Shown in pieces: positions 9,006 to 18,093 of a stretch of 64,000 bases of DNA. The stretch's first letter is position 1; each line of letters starts with the position of its first letter. This stretch comes from Cupriavidus necator (GTDB lineage Bacteria > Pseudomonadota > Gammaproteobacteria > Burkholderiales > Burkholderiaceae): the NCBI GenBank assembly GCA_022041995.1, contig CP074381.1, forward strand, positions 558,001 to 622,000, in the 5' to 3' direction. The notes under the pieces were generated by a model. It was not told where the DNA came from, made no database searches, and worked only from the letters and a program-made list of their open reading frames with translations. Both the position numbers and the translations under genes were made by a program.

Positions 9006-10268
9006 ATGAAAATGTGGAAGAAGGCATCCGCAGTTTGTCTGGCCGGCGCGTCCCTGCTTGCCAGCCAGGCGGCGTCCGCGGTCAGCGACATGCCCGGCGG
9101 CCCCGCCGTGCGCCAGCTCAACCTGACCGAGCCGGTTACCAAGATCGCCGAACAGATTCACTGGCTGAACTGGATGATGCTGATCATGTGCACCGTGATC
9201 TTCATCGCGGTATTCAGCGTGATGTTCTATTCCGTCTTCAAGCACCGCAAGTCCAAGGGTGCCAAGCCTGCTGCCTTCCATGAGAGCATCACGGTCGAAG
9301 TGATCTGGACCATCGTCCCGTTCATCATCGTGATTGCGATGGCCCTGCCGGCGACCAAGACCGTTGTGGCGATGAAGGACACCACCAACTCCGACATCAC
9401 CATCAAGGCCACCGGCTACCAGTGGAAGTGGGGCTATGACTACCTGAAGGGCGAAGGCGAAGGCATTTCCTTCGTGTCGACCCTGACCACCCCGCGCGAG
9501 CAGATCAACAACGAGCAGCCCAAGTCGAACACCTACCTGATGGAGGTGGACAACGAGCTGGTCGTGCCGGTCAACAAGAAGATCCGCGTCGTCACCACTG
9601 CCAACGACGTGATCCACGCCTGGATGATCCCGGCCTTCGGCGTCAAGCAGGATGCGATCCCCGGCTTTGTGCGCGACGCCTGGTTCAAGGCCGAGAAGAT
9701 CGGCGTGTACCGTGGCCAGTGCGCCGAGCTGTGCGGCAAGGAACACGCCTTCATGCCGATCGTGGTGCGCGTGGTGTCCGACGCCGACTACACCAAGTGG
9801 GTCGACGGCAAGAAAAAGGAACTGGCGGCCAAGGCCGACGACCCCAACAAGACCCGGACCCTGGACGAGTCGAAGGTGCGCGGCGAGAAGATCTACGCCG
9901 CCAACTGCGCGGTCTGCCACCAGCCCAACGGCAAGGGCGGCGGTGCCTTCCCGGCACTGGACGGCTCCAAAGTCGTGAACGGCCCGAAGGCCGGCCAGAT
10001 GCACATCCTGCTGGAAGGCAAGGGCGGCATGCCGTCGTGGAAGCAGCTCTCGGACACCGAGCTGGCCGCGGTCATGACCTATACGCGCAACGCCTGGAGC
10101 AACAAGACGGGTGAAGTGATCCAGCCGGGCGACTTCGTGGGTGCCCGCGCGGGCAAGTTCCCCGAAGGCGGCGGCGCGGCCGGCGGCGAAGCGCCGAAGG
10201 CCGAAGCCAAGCCGGCCGACAAGGCTGACAAGCAGGCCAGCCTCGCGGGCAACCGCGTCGCGGGCTGA
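9006..10268 (+). CDS. ctaC: cytochrome c oxidase subunit II with fused C-terminal cytochrome c domain (caa3 type)
   Basis: Receives electrons at the CuA centre of the aa3-type terminal oxidase. A signal peptide (cleaved near SAVSD) is followed by two membrane helices (about residues 48-75 and 98-118). The cupredoxin domain has the CuA ligands in YRGQCAELCGKEHAFMP and the distal histidine in ANDVIHAWMIPAFG. A cytochrome c domain follows, with heme site CAVCH (about residue 304) and a likely axial methionine in GKGGMPSW. The final 45 residues are Ala/Lys/Gly-rich. At 420 residues it fits a caa3-type CoxB. It opens the oxidase operon. Confidence 0.96.
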   Translation: MKMWKKASAVCLAGASLLASQAASAVSDMPGGPAVRQLNLTEPVTKIAEQIHWLNWMMLIMCTVIFIAVFSVMFYSVFKHRKSKGAKPAAFHESITVEVIWTIVPFIIVIAMALPATKTVVAMKDTTNSDITIKATGYQWKWGYDYLKGEGEGISFVSTLTTPREQINNEQPKSNTYLMEVDNELVVPVNKKIRVVTTANDVIHAWMIPAFGVKQDAIPGFVRDAWFKAEKIGVYRGQCAELCGKEHAFMPIVVRVVSDADYTKWVDGKKKELAAKADDPNKTRTLDESKVRGEKIYAANCAVCHQPNGKGGGAFPALDGSKVVNGPKAGQMHILLEGKGGMPSWKQLSDTELAAVMTYTRNAWSNKTGEVIQPGDFVGARAGKFPEGGGAAGGEAPKAEAKPADKADKQASLAGNRVAG

Positions 10269-10306
10269 CCCGCTGAAGACAGAACAGGATTAGAGGAGCA
10301 TTTGCG

Positions 10307-11914
10307 ATGAGTACTGCTACCCCGGACGCGCTCGCCCATCCGCACGATCACGCGCATGACGACCACGCGCACGACCACCCGCATGGCTGGCGCCGCTGGC
10401 TGTTCGCCACCAACCACAAGGACATCGGTACGCTGTACCTGCTGTTCTCGTTCATCATGCTGCTGTCGGGCGGCGTGCTGGCACTGCTGATCCGCCTGGA
10501 GCTGTTCGAGCCGGGCCTGCAGTTCTTCCGCCCCGAACTGTTCAACCAGTTCACCACCATGCACGGCCTGGTGATGGTGTTCGGCGCGATCATGCCGGCC
10601 TTCGTCGGCTTCGCCAACTGGATGATCCCGCTGCAGATCGGCGCCTCCGACATGGCGTTCGCGCGCATGAACAACTTCAGCTTCTGGCTGTTGCCGCCAG
10701 CCGCGCTGCTGCTGGCCGGCTCGTTCCTGGTCCCGGGCGGCGCCACCGCCGCCGGCTGGACCCTGTACGCGCCGCTGTCGGTGCAGATGGGCCCGGGCAT
10801 GGACATGGCCATCTTCGCGATGCACATCATGGGTGCGTCGTCGATCATGGGCTCGATCAACATCATCGTGACCATCCTCAACATGCGCGCCCCTGGCATG
10901 ACGCTGATGAAGATGCCGATGTTCTGCTGGACCTGGCTGATCACCGCCTACCTGCTGATCGCCGTGATGCCCGTGCTGGCCGGCGCCATCACCATGGTGC
11001 TGACCGACCGCCACTTCGGCACGAGCTTCTTCTCGGCCGCCGGTGGTGGTGATCCGGTGATGTACCAGCATATCTTCTGGTTCTTCGGCCACCCCGAGGT
11101 GTACATCATGATCCTGCCGGCGTTCGGGATCGTCTCGCAGGTGGTGCCGGCGTTTGCCCGCAAGCGCCTGTTCGGCTACAGCTCGATGGTGTATGCCACC
11201 GCCTCGATCGCCATCCTGTCGTTCATCGTGTGGGCCCACCACATGTTCACGACCGGCATGCCGGTGACCGGCCAGCTGTTCTTCATGTACGCGACCATGC
11301 TGATCGCGGTGCCCACGGCCGTGAAGATCTTCAACTGGATCGCCACCATGTGGCGCGGCTCGATGACCTTCGAGACCCCGATGCTGTTCTCGATCGGCTT
11401 CATCTTCGTGTTCACCATCGGCGGCTTCACCGGCCTGATGCCGGCCGTGGCCCCGATCGACATCCAGCTGCAGGACACCTACTTCATCGTGGCGCACTTC
11501 CACTATGTGCTGGTGGCCGGCTCGTTGTTCGCGCTGTTCGCGGGCTTCTACTACTGGGGTCCGAAGTGGAGCGGTTTCATGTACAACGAAACCCGCGGCC
11601 AGATCCACTTCTGGGGCTCGATCATCTTCTTCAACGTCACCTTCTTCCCGATGCACTTCCTGGGCCTGGCCGGCATGCCGCGACGCTACGCCGACTACCC
11701 GACCCAGTTCGCGGACTTCAACGCGATCGCGTCGATCGGCGCGCTGGGCTTCGGCCTGATGCAGGTGTACTTCTTCTTCTTCGTGGTGCTGCCGTCGTAC
11801 CGCGGTGGCGAGAAGGCCGCCGACAAGCCCTGGGATGGCGCCGAGGGCCTGGAGTGGACCGTGCCGTCGCCGGCACCGTTCCACACCTTTGAAGTTCCCC
11901 CGCAGGTCCGCTAA
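10307..11914 (+). CDS. ctaD: cytochrome c oxidase subunit I
   Basis: Catalytic heme-copper subunit that reduces O2 to water and pumps protons. The 535-residue product has twelve predicted membrane helices after a histidine-rich N-terminus (HPHDHAHDDHAHDHPHG). Diagnostic segments are TTMHGLVMVFG (low-spin heme ligand region), IFWFFGHPEVYIMILPAFGI (CuB histidine and His-Tyr crosslink), WAHHMFTTG (CuB histidines) and the C-terminal heme ligands in FIVAHFHYVLVAG. RBS GAGGA lies about 10 bp before the ATG. It follows ctaC by 38 bp. Confidence 0.97.
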   Translation: MSTATPDALAHPHDHAHDDHAHDHPHGWRRWLFATNHKDIGTLYLLFSFIMLLSGGVLALLIRLELFEPGLQFFRPELFNQFTTMHGLVMVFGAIMPAFVGFANWMIPLQIGASDMAFARMNNFSFWLLPPAALLLAGSFLVPGGATAAGWTLYAPLSVQMGPGMDMAIFAMHIMGASSIMGSINIIVTILNMRAPGMTLMKMPMFCWTWLITAYLLIAVMPVLAGAITMVLTDRHFGTSFFSAAGGGDPVMYQHIFWFFGHPEVYIMILPAFGIVSQVVPAFARKRLFGYSSMVYATASIAILSFIVWAHHMFTTGMPVTGQLFFMYATMLIAVPTAVKIFNWIATMWRGSMTFETPMLFSIGFIFVFTIGGFTGLMPAVAPIDIQLQDTYFIVAHFHYVLVAGSLFALFAGFYYWGPKWSGFMYNETRGQIHFWGSIIFFNVTFFPMHFLGLAGMPRRYADYPTQFADFNAIASIGALGFGLMQVYFFFFVVLPSYRGGEKAADKPWDGAEGLEWTVPSPAPFHTFEVPPQVR

Positions 11915-11937
11915 GGCGCGGCCAGCGTAATCAGGCA

Positions 11938-11965
11938 GCGGGAGGCGGCAGCGTCCGCCTCCCGC
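11938..11965 (+). other. intercistronic hairpin after ctaD
   Basis: A perfect 11-bp stem (GCGGGAGGCGG with its complement, loop CAGCGT) lies 23 bp after ctaD inside the operon. With no U-tract it is better read as an mRNA processing or stability element than a terminator. It may help make ctaCD message more abundant than the assembly genes. Confidence 0.55.
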
Positions 11966-11988
11966 GCCGGCAGGTAACAGAAGCAGCT

Positions 11989-12120
11989 ATGCAGTCTCCA
12001 GACAAAAGCCCGTCACGCCCGGACCAGAAGGCCGCCAACCGGCGCCTTGGCCTGATCCTGCTGTCGATCGTGGTGGTTTTCTTTCTGGGGTTCTTCGCCA
12101 AGATGATGTTTCTTGGCTGA
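11989..12120 (+). CDS. small single-span cytochrome oxidase assembly peptide
   Basis: A 43-residue reading frame between ctaD and ctaG. A charged N-terminus (QSPDKSPSRPDQKAANRR) is followed by one membrane helix (LGLILLSIVVVFFLGFFAKM). Small proteins of this form at this place are annotated in many Burkholderiales as cytochrome oxidase small assembly protein. The start at 11989 follows a purine-rich stretch (AACAGAAGCAG). Function is inferred from place and topology; no catalytic motif exists. Confidence 0.82.
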   Translation: MQSPDKSPSRPDQKAANRRLGLILLSIVVVFFLGFFAKMMFLG

Positions 12121-12137
12121 GGCGGCAGGGTAGCGAG

Positions 12138-12749
12138 ATGAGCATCGACCAGCAGGCTGGCAGGGAAGCGGAGAAGCGATTCAACCGCGGCATGATGCTG
12201 CGCCTGGTCGTGATCGTGGCCGTGATGTTCGGCTTCGGCTATGCACTGGTGCCGCTGTACAAGAAGATCTGCGAGATCACCGGCATCAACGTGATCACCA
12301 CGCGCGAGCTGCACGGCGCGGCGAAGAACACGCAGGTCGACAAGAGCCGCACCATCACGGTGGAGTTCGACTCCAACGCGCGAGGGCCCTTCGCCTTCCG
12401 GCCGGTGAAGAACAGCATGGAAGTGCATCCGGGCGAGATGGCAACGATCGTCTATGAGGTGGCCAACGGGCAGCCGCGCGATATCTCGGCGCAGGCCATC
12501 CCGAGCTACGCGCCCAAGCAGGCGACCCAGTATTTCATGAAGCTGGAGTGCTTCTGCTTCAAGCAGCAGACGCTCAAGGCGAAAGAGGCGCGCGAGATGC
12601 CGGTGGTGTTCGTGATCGATCCCGCGCTGCCCAAGGATGTGAAGAATATTACGCTGTCGTACACCTTCTTCGAGGTGGGTGCGCCGGTGGCGCAGGCGCC
12701 TGAGGGCCAGCTGGCGCCGCAGCCGGCACTGGCCGGCAAGGGCATCTGA
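12138..12749 (+). CDS. ctaG: cytochrome c oxidase assembly factor CtaG/Cox11 (CuB chaperone)
   Basis: Inserts copper into the CuB site of subunit I. The 203-residue product has one N-terminal membrane anchor (about residues 19-40, MMLRLVVIVAVMFGFGYAL). The periplasmic immunoglobulin-like domain holds the copper-binding motif ECFCFKQQ, FNRG and the PVVFVIDPAL segment typical of Cox11. The C-terminus ends in a short Ala/Pro/Gln tail. It starts 17 bp after the small assembly peptide gene and is cotranscribed. Confidence 0.95.
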   Translation: MSIDQQAGREAEKRFNRGMMLRLVVIVAVMFGFGYALVPLYKKICEITGINVITTRELHGAAKNTQVDKSRTITVEFDSNARGPFAFRPVKNSMEVHPGEMATIVYEVANGQPRDISAQAIPSYAPKQATQYFMKLECFCFKQQTLKAKEAREMPVVFVIDPALPKDVKNITLSYTFFEVGAPVAQAPEGQLAPQPALAGKGI

Positions 12750-12788
12750 GGCGGCCGCGGTGCATGCAGGGGCTGAGGAGGACGGGCG

Positions 12789-13013
12789 ATGGATGAGATG
12801 AAGGACGCGGTCAAGCGCAAGATGTCATTCGGGCAGACCATGCGCGCGGTGCTGTGGTCGTTCATCGGCCTGCGCAAGGGCGCTGAGCACGAGCGCGACA
12901 TGGCCCGGCTGAACCCGGTGCATGTGGTGATTGCCGGAGTGATCGCGGCGGCCATCTTCATCGCGGTGCTGGTGGTCATCGTACGCACCGTGGTGGGACA
13001 GGCGGCGGGATAG
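12789..13013 (+). CDS. DUF2970 domain small membrane protein
   Basis: A 74-residue protein with an amphipathic N-terminal half (MSFGQTMRAVLWSFIGLRKG, then EHERDMARLNPVHV) and one C-terminal membrane helix (IAGVIAAAIFIAVLVVIVRT). This matches DUF2970, found almost only between ctaG and ctaE in beta-proteobacterial oxidase operons. GAGGA precedes the ATG. No biochemical role is known to me; an oxidase-associated accessory subunit is plausible from synteny. Confidence 0.85.
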   Translation: MDEMKDAVKRKMSFGQTMRAVLWSFIGLRKGAEHERDMARLNPVHVVIAGVIAAAIFIAVLVVIVRTVVGQAAG

Positions 13014-13157
13014 CAGGGCAGGAAGGGTAGACAACAAAAGCAGTCGCAGAACAAAGCAACCGCGGCGGCGGGGCTGGCCCAGAGGAGGGGGCGGCCCGCA
13101 GTGCCAAAGCGCGGATCACGAATACTGAATCAAAGACTCTGAGCTGGAGATAAAAGA

Positions 13158-14018
13158 ATGAGTGCGAATCGCGCAAACGCTCCGTACTACTTCGTACCGG
13201 GCCCGTCGCGCCACCCAGTCACGGCAAGCTTCGGCCTGCTGTTGACGGGCGCGGGCGCCGCCGGTTGGGTAAACGGGCAGCCCTGGGCGCCGTACATGTG
13301 CGGCTTCGGCCTGCTGTGGTTCCTGTTTGTGCTCAAGAGCTGGTTTGGCGACGCCATCAGCGAGTCCGAAGGCGGCATGTACGGCAAGAACATCGACCTG
13401 TCGTACCGCTGGTCGATGGGCTGGTTCATCTTCTCCGAAGTAATGTTCTTCGCGGCCTTCTTCGGCGCGCTGTTCTACGCCCGCACCATCGCCATGCCGT
13501 GGCTGGGCGACCTGAACAACAAGATCCTGTGGCCCGACTTTGCCGCCGTGTGGCCCAACACCGGCCCGGCCGGCGTGGTGGACAGCTTCCAGACCATGGG
13601 TCCGTGGCCAATCCCGACCATCAACACCGCGCTGCTGCTGATGTCCGGCCTGACGCTGACCTGGGCGCACCACGCGCTGCTGGCCGGCAAGCGCAGCCAG
13701 CTGATCCAGGGCCTGGTGCTGACCATCCTGCTGGGCGCCATCTTCATGTGCTTCCAGGCGTACGAGTACATGCACGCCTACTCGGAACTGAACCTGAAGC
13801 TGAGCTCGGGCATCTACGGCTCGACCTTCTTCCTGCTGACCGGCTTCCATGGCTTCCACGTGACCATGGGCGCGATCATGCTGACCGTGGTGCTGGTCCG
13901 CGTGCTGAAGGGCCACTTCACGCCGGACCACCACTTTGCATTCGAAGGCGCTGCCTGGTACTGGCACTTTGTTGACGTGGTGTGGCTGTTCCTCTACGTC
14001 GTGGTGTACTGGCTGTAA
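13158..14018 (+). CDS. ctaE: cytochrome c oxidase subunit III
   Basis: Seven-helix subunit that stabilises the catalytic subunit and its proton uptake. The 286-residue product contains RWSMGWFIFSEVMFFAAFFGA with the conserved glutamate, TWAHHALLAG, FQAYEYMHAY, LTGFHGFHVTMG and the C-terminal WYWHFVDVVWLFLY, all subunit III signatures. It lies 144 bp after the DUF2970 gene and a strong bidirectional terminator follows, closing the oxidase structural operon. Confidence 0.97.
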   Translation: MSANRANAPYYFVPGPSRHPVTASFGLLLTGAGAAGWVNGQPWAPYMCGFGLLWFLFVLKSWFGDAISESEGGMYGKNIDLSYRWSMGWFIFSEVMFFAAFFGALFYARTIAMPWLGDLNNKILWPDFAAVWPNTGPAGVVDSFQTMGPWPIPTINTALLLMSGLTLTWAHHALLAGKRSQLIQGLVLTILLGAIFMCFQAYEYMHAYSELNLKLSSGIYGSTFFLLTGFHGFHVTMGAIMLTVVLVRVLKGHFTPDHHFAFEGAAWYWHFVDVVWLFLYVVVYWL

Positions 14019-14077
14019 ATCCGGCTGCCGTACCCGCCGGCGCGCCCTTCGGGGGCGCCGGCGCCAACGCAAAAGAG

Positions 14078-14112
14078 AAACGCCGCAGGAGGTTGTCCAG
14101 CCTGCGGCGTTT
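14078..14112. terminator. bidirectional terminator between ctaE and the DUF2909 gene
   Basis: AAACGCCGCAGG (14078-14089) pairs with CCTGCGGCGTTT (14101-14112) across an 11-base loop. A/T runs on both sides let it serve ctaE on plus and the converging DUF2909 gene on minus. Confidence 0.8.
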
Positions 14113-14146
14113 GTCTTTTGCGAGCCTGCTGCCCGCGTCCTGGCGT

Positions 14147-14356
14147 TCAGGGCGCCATGCGGATGCCCGTGCTGTGGATCCAGCCCATCCAGTTCGAGAA
14201 CAGGATGAACAGGAACAGCGCCACCGAGAAACCGACGCGCAGCATCAGCGAGCGCATCATGTTGGGCGTTGTGCCGCGGTCGCGCATCATGAAGTACAGG
14301 GCGGAGGCCAGGCTGGCGATGATCAGGATGAAGGCAACGATGATGACAAAGCGCAT
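14147..14356 (-). CDS. twin transmembrane protein, DUF2909 family
   Basis: A 69-residue protein with two membrane helices (about residues 3-22, VIIVAFILIIASLASALYFM, and 43-58, VALFLFILFSNWMGWI) joined by a basic loop (RDRGTTPNMMR). DUF2909 proteins occupy this place in many beta-proteobacterial cox loci, on the opposite strand to ctaE and surf1. It diverges from surf1 with 26 bp between starts. Function is unknown; an assembly role is only suggested by position. Confidence 0.82.
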   Translation of the reverse strand: MRFVIIVAFILIIASLASALYFMMRDRGTTPNMMRSLMLRVGFSVALFLFILFSNWMGWIHSTGIRMAP

Positions 14357-14382
14357 GGCGGGGCAGGTCGGGGCAAAGAGCG

Positions 14383-15198
14383 GTGGAGAAACCCATTATC
14401 GCACCGGCCGCGTTGTGGTCCCGCCTGCCGATGACAGTGCGCCGCTTTTTCAGCCCGCTGCCGCTGGCCGCCGCACTGGTGGTGATCGCCGTGACCTGCG
14501 CGCTGGGCAACTGGCAGCTCAACCGCGCGCACGACAAAGAGGCGCGCGCGGCGCGGCTGCAGGCGCTGTCGGCGCAGCCGCCGGTGGTGCTGGGCACGGC
14601 CCCGCTGCCGCAAGCCGTGACCGACCGCACGGTCCACGTGACCGGGCGCTTTGACACGGCCCGCACCGTATTGCTGGATAATCGCCCCCACGGCAATGGC
14701 AGCAGCCCCGGGGATAGCCGCGCCGGCTTCCTGGTGCTGACGCCGCTACGGATTTCAGCCACCTCGCCGGCGCCCGCAGGTAGTGCCGGCGCCACGCGGG
14801 CGGTGCTGGTGCTGCGCGGCTGGCTGCCGCGCGATGCCCGGGACCGCACCCGGATTGCGCCGTTCCCCACGCCCGAGGGCGAGGTCACGATCGAAGGCAC
14901 GGCACTGGCGGCCGTGCCGCGTGTCTTTAGCCTGGGCCAGGACGCCGCCGGCAGCAAGATCCGCCAGAACCTGGACATCGCTGCCTATGCCGCCGAAACC
15001 GGCCTGGCGCTGCACCCGCTGGTGCTGGAGCAGCGCAGCGATACCGGCGATGGCCTGGCGCGCGACTGGGCCCCGGCCGACCTGGGCGCGGACCGGCACT
15101 ACGGCTATGCCTTCCAGTGGTTCGGGCTGGCCGCGCTGACGGTGGTGCTGGTGGTTGTGCTGGGCTGGCGCCGCGCGCGCCGGGTGGCGGCACCGTAA
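14383..15198 (+). CDS. SURF1-family cytochrome oxidase biogenesis protein
   Basis: SURF1 helps deliver heme a to subunit I. The protein has the expected topology: an N-terminal helix (PLAAALVVIAVTCALGNWQL with the GxWQL motif), a large periplasmic domain (VTGRFDTARTVLLDNR, LVLRGWLPRDARDR) and a C-terminal helix (AFQWFGLAALTVVLVVVLGW). The GTG start at 14383 is the longest; ATG at 14431 (MTVRRFFSPLP) is equally plausible, and neither has a strong RBS. It begins the assembly-factor half of the locus, followed closely by the thioredoxin-like gene and ctaA. Confidence 0.92.
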   Translation: MEKPIIAPAALWSRLPMTVRRFFSPLPLAAALVVIAVTCALGNWQLNRAHDKEARAARLQALSAQPPVVLGTAPLPQAVTDRTVHVTGRFDTARTVLLDNRPHGNGSSPGDSRAGFLVLTPLRISATSPAPAGSAGATRAVLVLRGWLPRDARDRTRIAPFPTPEGEVTIEGTALAAVPRVFSLGQDAAGSKIRQNLDIAAYAAETGLALHPLVLEQRSDTGDGLARDWAPADLGADRHYGYAFQWFGLAALTVVLVVVLGWRRARRVAAP

Positions 15199-15251
15199 CT
15201 CGAATGAACCGGGCGCATGCGCTCGCTGAAGACAAAGGACAGACGTAATCC

Positions 15252-15902
15252 ATGGCACAGCAAGACTCCGCCCCGGCCGCCGCGGCCTCGCCGCCGGATA
15301 CCCGTATCGATGCGCGCACGCGCCGCGGCCGCCTGCAGATGCTGATGCTGTTGCTGGTGTGCGCGTCGCCGGTGATTGCCTCTTACTTCACCTACTACGT
15401 CATCAAGCCGCGCGGCGGCGCCACCAACTATGGCGCGCTGGTCGACCCGCAGCGGCCGATGCCGCCGGTGCGCGTCACCGACGAGCAGGGCCGGGCCGTG
15501 CCGCTGGAGCAGTTCCGCGGCAAGTGGCTGCTGGTGAGCGCCGATCCGTCCGCCTGCGACGAGGCCTGCGCGAAGAAGCTCTTCACCATCCGCCAGATCC
15601 GTGCCGGCCAGGGCCAGGACCGCGAACGCATCGTGCCGGTGTGGCTGGTGACCGACGACGGCAACATCGACGAGCGCCTGACCGCCGCCTATAACGAGCC
15701 CTACGCCGGTGTGCGCTTCCTGCGCATCGACCGCCAGGCCGCGCAGCAGTGGCTGCCGGCCGAACCCGGCAAGCGCGCCGAGGACACCCTGTTCCTGGTC
15801 GACCCGCTGGGCAACCTGATGATGCGTTTCCCGCAGGACCCGGACCCCAAGAAGATGAGCGGCGACCTGAAGAAGCTGCTCAAGGTCTCACGCATCGGCT
15901 AA
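15252..15902 (+). CDS. membrane-anchored thioredoxin-like protein of the cox locus
   Basis: A 216-residue protein with one N-terminal membrane helix (about residues 30-50, MLMLLLVCASPVIASYFTYY) and a periplasmic thioredoxin-like domain. RGKWLLVSADPSACDEACAKK resembles the Sco/SenC core: it keeps a CxxxC pair (ACDEAC) but has no obvious distal copper-binding histidine. DTLFLVDPLGNLMMRFPQDPDP is the Sco-type cis-proline region. It lies between surf1 and ctaA. A redox or copper-relay role in oxidase assembly is inferred. It differs from the true Sco gene at 18094. Confidence 0.8.
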   Translation: MAQQDSAPAAAASPPDTRIDARTRRGRLQMLMLLLVCASPVIASYFTYYVIKPRGGATNYGALVDPQRPMPPVRVTDEQGRAVPLEQFRGKWLLVSADPSACDEACAKKLFTIRQIRAGQGQDRERIVPVWLVTDDGNIDERLTAAYNEPYAGVRFLRIDRQAAQQWLPAEPGKRAEDTLFLVDPLGNLMMRFPQDPDPKKMSGDLKKLLKVSRIG

Positions 15903-15912
15903 AGGGGACGGC

Positions 15913-17025
15913 ATGCTGCTGCAACTGGCCATCATCGGCATCCTGGTCGCGCTGTTCCCGCTGTCCTACGTGCTGGTGAAAGGGGACCGCAACAAGTACC
16001 GCAAGCTCGCCTGGATCACGGCGTTCCTGACGCTGGACCTGATCATGTTCGGCAGCTTCACGCGCCTGACCGACTCCGGCCTGGGCTGCCCGGACTGGCC
16101 CGGCTGCTACGGGCACTCCAACCCGCACGCCGCGATGGAGCCGATCCGCGCGGCCGAGACCGCGCTGCCCAGTGGCCCGGTAACGCTGGCCAAGGCGTGG
16201 ATCGAGATGATCCACCGTTACTTCGCCATGGCGGTCGGGGTGCTGATCATCACGCTGATGGTGCTGGCGTGGGTCAAGCGGCGCGAGTTGAAGCAGTCGC
16301 CGTGGTTCGCCACCGGGGTGCTGCTGCTGGTGTGCGTGCAGGGGGCGTTCGGCGCCTTCACCGTGACCCTGAAGCTGCAGCCCGTCATCGTGGTCACGCA
16401 CCTGATGCTGGGCATGGCCCTGCTGGCCGTGCTGATCCAGCTGGGCTCGCGCAACGATCCGCCGCACCCGGTCGCGGCGCAGGCCGCGCGGCTGCGCTGG
16501 CCGGTGCGCATCGGCCTGCTGCTGCTGGTGATCCAGATCTTCCTGGGGGGTTGGGTCAGCACCAACTACGCGGTGCTGGCCTGTACCGACTTCCCGCTGT
16601 GCAACGGCCAGCTGGTGCCCGAGATGGATTTCCGCCACGGCTTCACGCTGTGGCGCCAGCTGGGCATGACCGCCGACGGCGATTACATCCCGCATGCGGC
16701 GCTGGTGGCGATCCATTGGGTGCACCGCGGCTTTGCCTTGGTCGTGCTCGGCTACCTGGCCTGGCTCGGCCTGCGCGCGCGCCGGCTTGAAGGGCTCGCG
16801 CGCGCGGCCGGCTGGCTGCTGGCCGCGCTGGTGCTGCAACTGGCCACCGGGATGTCCAATATCGTGTTCGACTGGCCGCTGGTGGCGGCGGTTGCGCACA
16901 ATGGCGGCGCTGCGCTGCTCCTGCTGCTGCTGGTCCGCCTCCACTACAATACAGGGCTCGCAGGGCTCACGATGCGGGCCGCCGGCGCCCCCGCTGCCGT
17001 GCCGAACGCCGCCCGCGCCACATGA
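15913..17025 (+). CDS. ctaA: heme A synthase (COX15/CtaA)
   Basis: Oxidises heme O to heme A in the membrane. Eight predicted helices carry the paired heme-ligand histidines: [32 protein letters not shown] and [12 protein letters not shown]. The first-loop cysteine region [16 protein letters not shown] and the second cysteine pair [14 protein letters not shown] mark the COX15 family. At 370 residues its length is normal. It overlaps ctaB by an ATGA junction (17022-17025), which implies translational coupling of heme A and heme O synthesis. Confidence 0.95.
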   Translation: MLLQLAIIGILVALFPLSYVLVKGDRNKYRKLAWITAFLTLDLIMFGSFTRLTDSGLGCPDWPGCYGHSNPHAAMEPIRAAETALPSGPVTLAKAWIEMIHRYFAMAVGVLIITLMVLAWVKRRELKQSPWFATGVLLLVCVQGAFGAFTVTLKLQPVIVVTHLMLGMALLAVLIQLGSRNDPPHPVAAQAARLRWPVRIGLLLLVIQIFLGGWVSTNYAVLACTDFPLCNGQLVPEMDFRHGFTLWRQLGMTADGDYIPHAALVAIHWVHRGFALVVLGYLAWLGLRARRLEGLARAAGWLLAALVLQLATGMSNIVFDWPLVAAVAHNGGAALLLLLLVRLHYNTGLAGLTMRAAGAPAAVPNAARAT

Positions 17026-17965
17026 AAGACAAGATCCCTTCCGTGGTTACCGCTACCCACCCCCATTCGCTGGGCAAGTTGAGCCGGATACGGCACCTTG
17101 CCCGACAATATGCCGCCCTGACCAAGCCGCGCGTGACGCAGCTGGCCGTGTTCTGCGCCATCATCGGCATGTTCCTGGCTACGCCCGGCATGGTGCCGTG
17201 GCGCGTGCTGATCGGCGGCGCCGCCGGCATCTGGCTGCTGGCCGGTGCGGCCTTTGCCATCAATTGCCTGGTCGAGCAGAAGATCGACGCGCTGATGCGC
17301 CGCACCGCGTGGCGCCCGTCGGCCACCGGCGAGATCACCACGCCGCAGACCCTGGTGTTCTCCGCCATCCTGGGCGGCGCCGGCATGTGGCTGCTGCATG
17401 TCTACGCCAATGACCTGACGATGTGGCTGACCTTTGCCACCTTCCTCGGCTACGCGGTGGTCTACACCATCCTGCTCAAGCCAGCCACGCCGCAGAACAT
17501 CGTGATCGGCGGGCTGTCCGGGCGATGCCGCCGGCGCTGGGCTGGGCCGCGGTGGCGGGCGAGGTGCCGGCCGAAGCCTGGTTCCTGGTGCTGATCATCT
17601 TCACCTGGACCCCGCCGCACTTCTGGGCCCTGGCGCTCTACCGCCGCGCCGACTACGCCAAGTCCGGCCTGCCGATGCTGCCGGTCACGCACGGCGAGCG
17701 CTATACGCTGCTGCATATCCTGCTGTACACGCTGATCATGATCGCCGCGACGCTGCTGCCCTTTGTCTACGGCATGAGCGGCTATATCTACCTGGCGGCC
17801 GCGCTGGCGCTGGGCGCGGGTTTCCTTGCCTACGCCTGGAAGATGTACCGCAACTATTCAGACGAGCTGGCGCAGCGCACCTTCCGCTTTTCGATCCTGT
17901 ACCTGTCGCTGCTGTTCGCCGCGCTGCTGGTCGATCACTATTTCAAGTTCGTGCCGCAGGTCTGA
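17022..17965 (+). CDS. ctaB: protoheme IX farnesyltransferase (heme O synthase), apparent frameshift
   Basis: UbiA-family prenyltransferase that adds a farnesyl group to protoheme IX. The aspartate-rich prenyl-diphosphate site appears as [19 protein letters not shown], followed by [12 protein letters not shown]. Later segments are [34 protein letters not shown] and [18 protein letters not shown]. The frame breaks at GGG 17520-17522; one more G restores [20 protein letters not shown]. The corrected length is about 314 residues, normal for CyoE/CtaB. Translation is coupled to ctaA by the ATGA overlap. Confidence 0.93.
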
Positions 17966-18093
17966 CCGGTGGCCCACCGGCTGCGGCATCTTGTCGCGGC
18001 CGGCGCAGCGTGGCGGTACGATCGGCGATACTGCGTGATGTCGCCGCCCTCCGGTGCCGCTGTTTCCTCCCACCCCTGACCGGTTTCCGCCGC

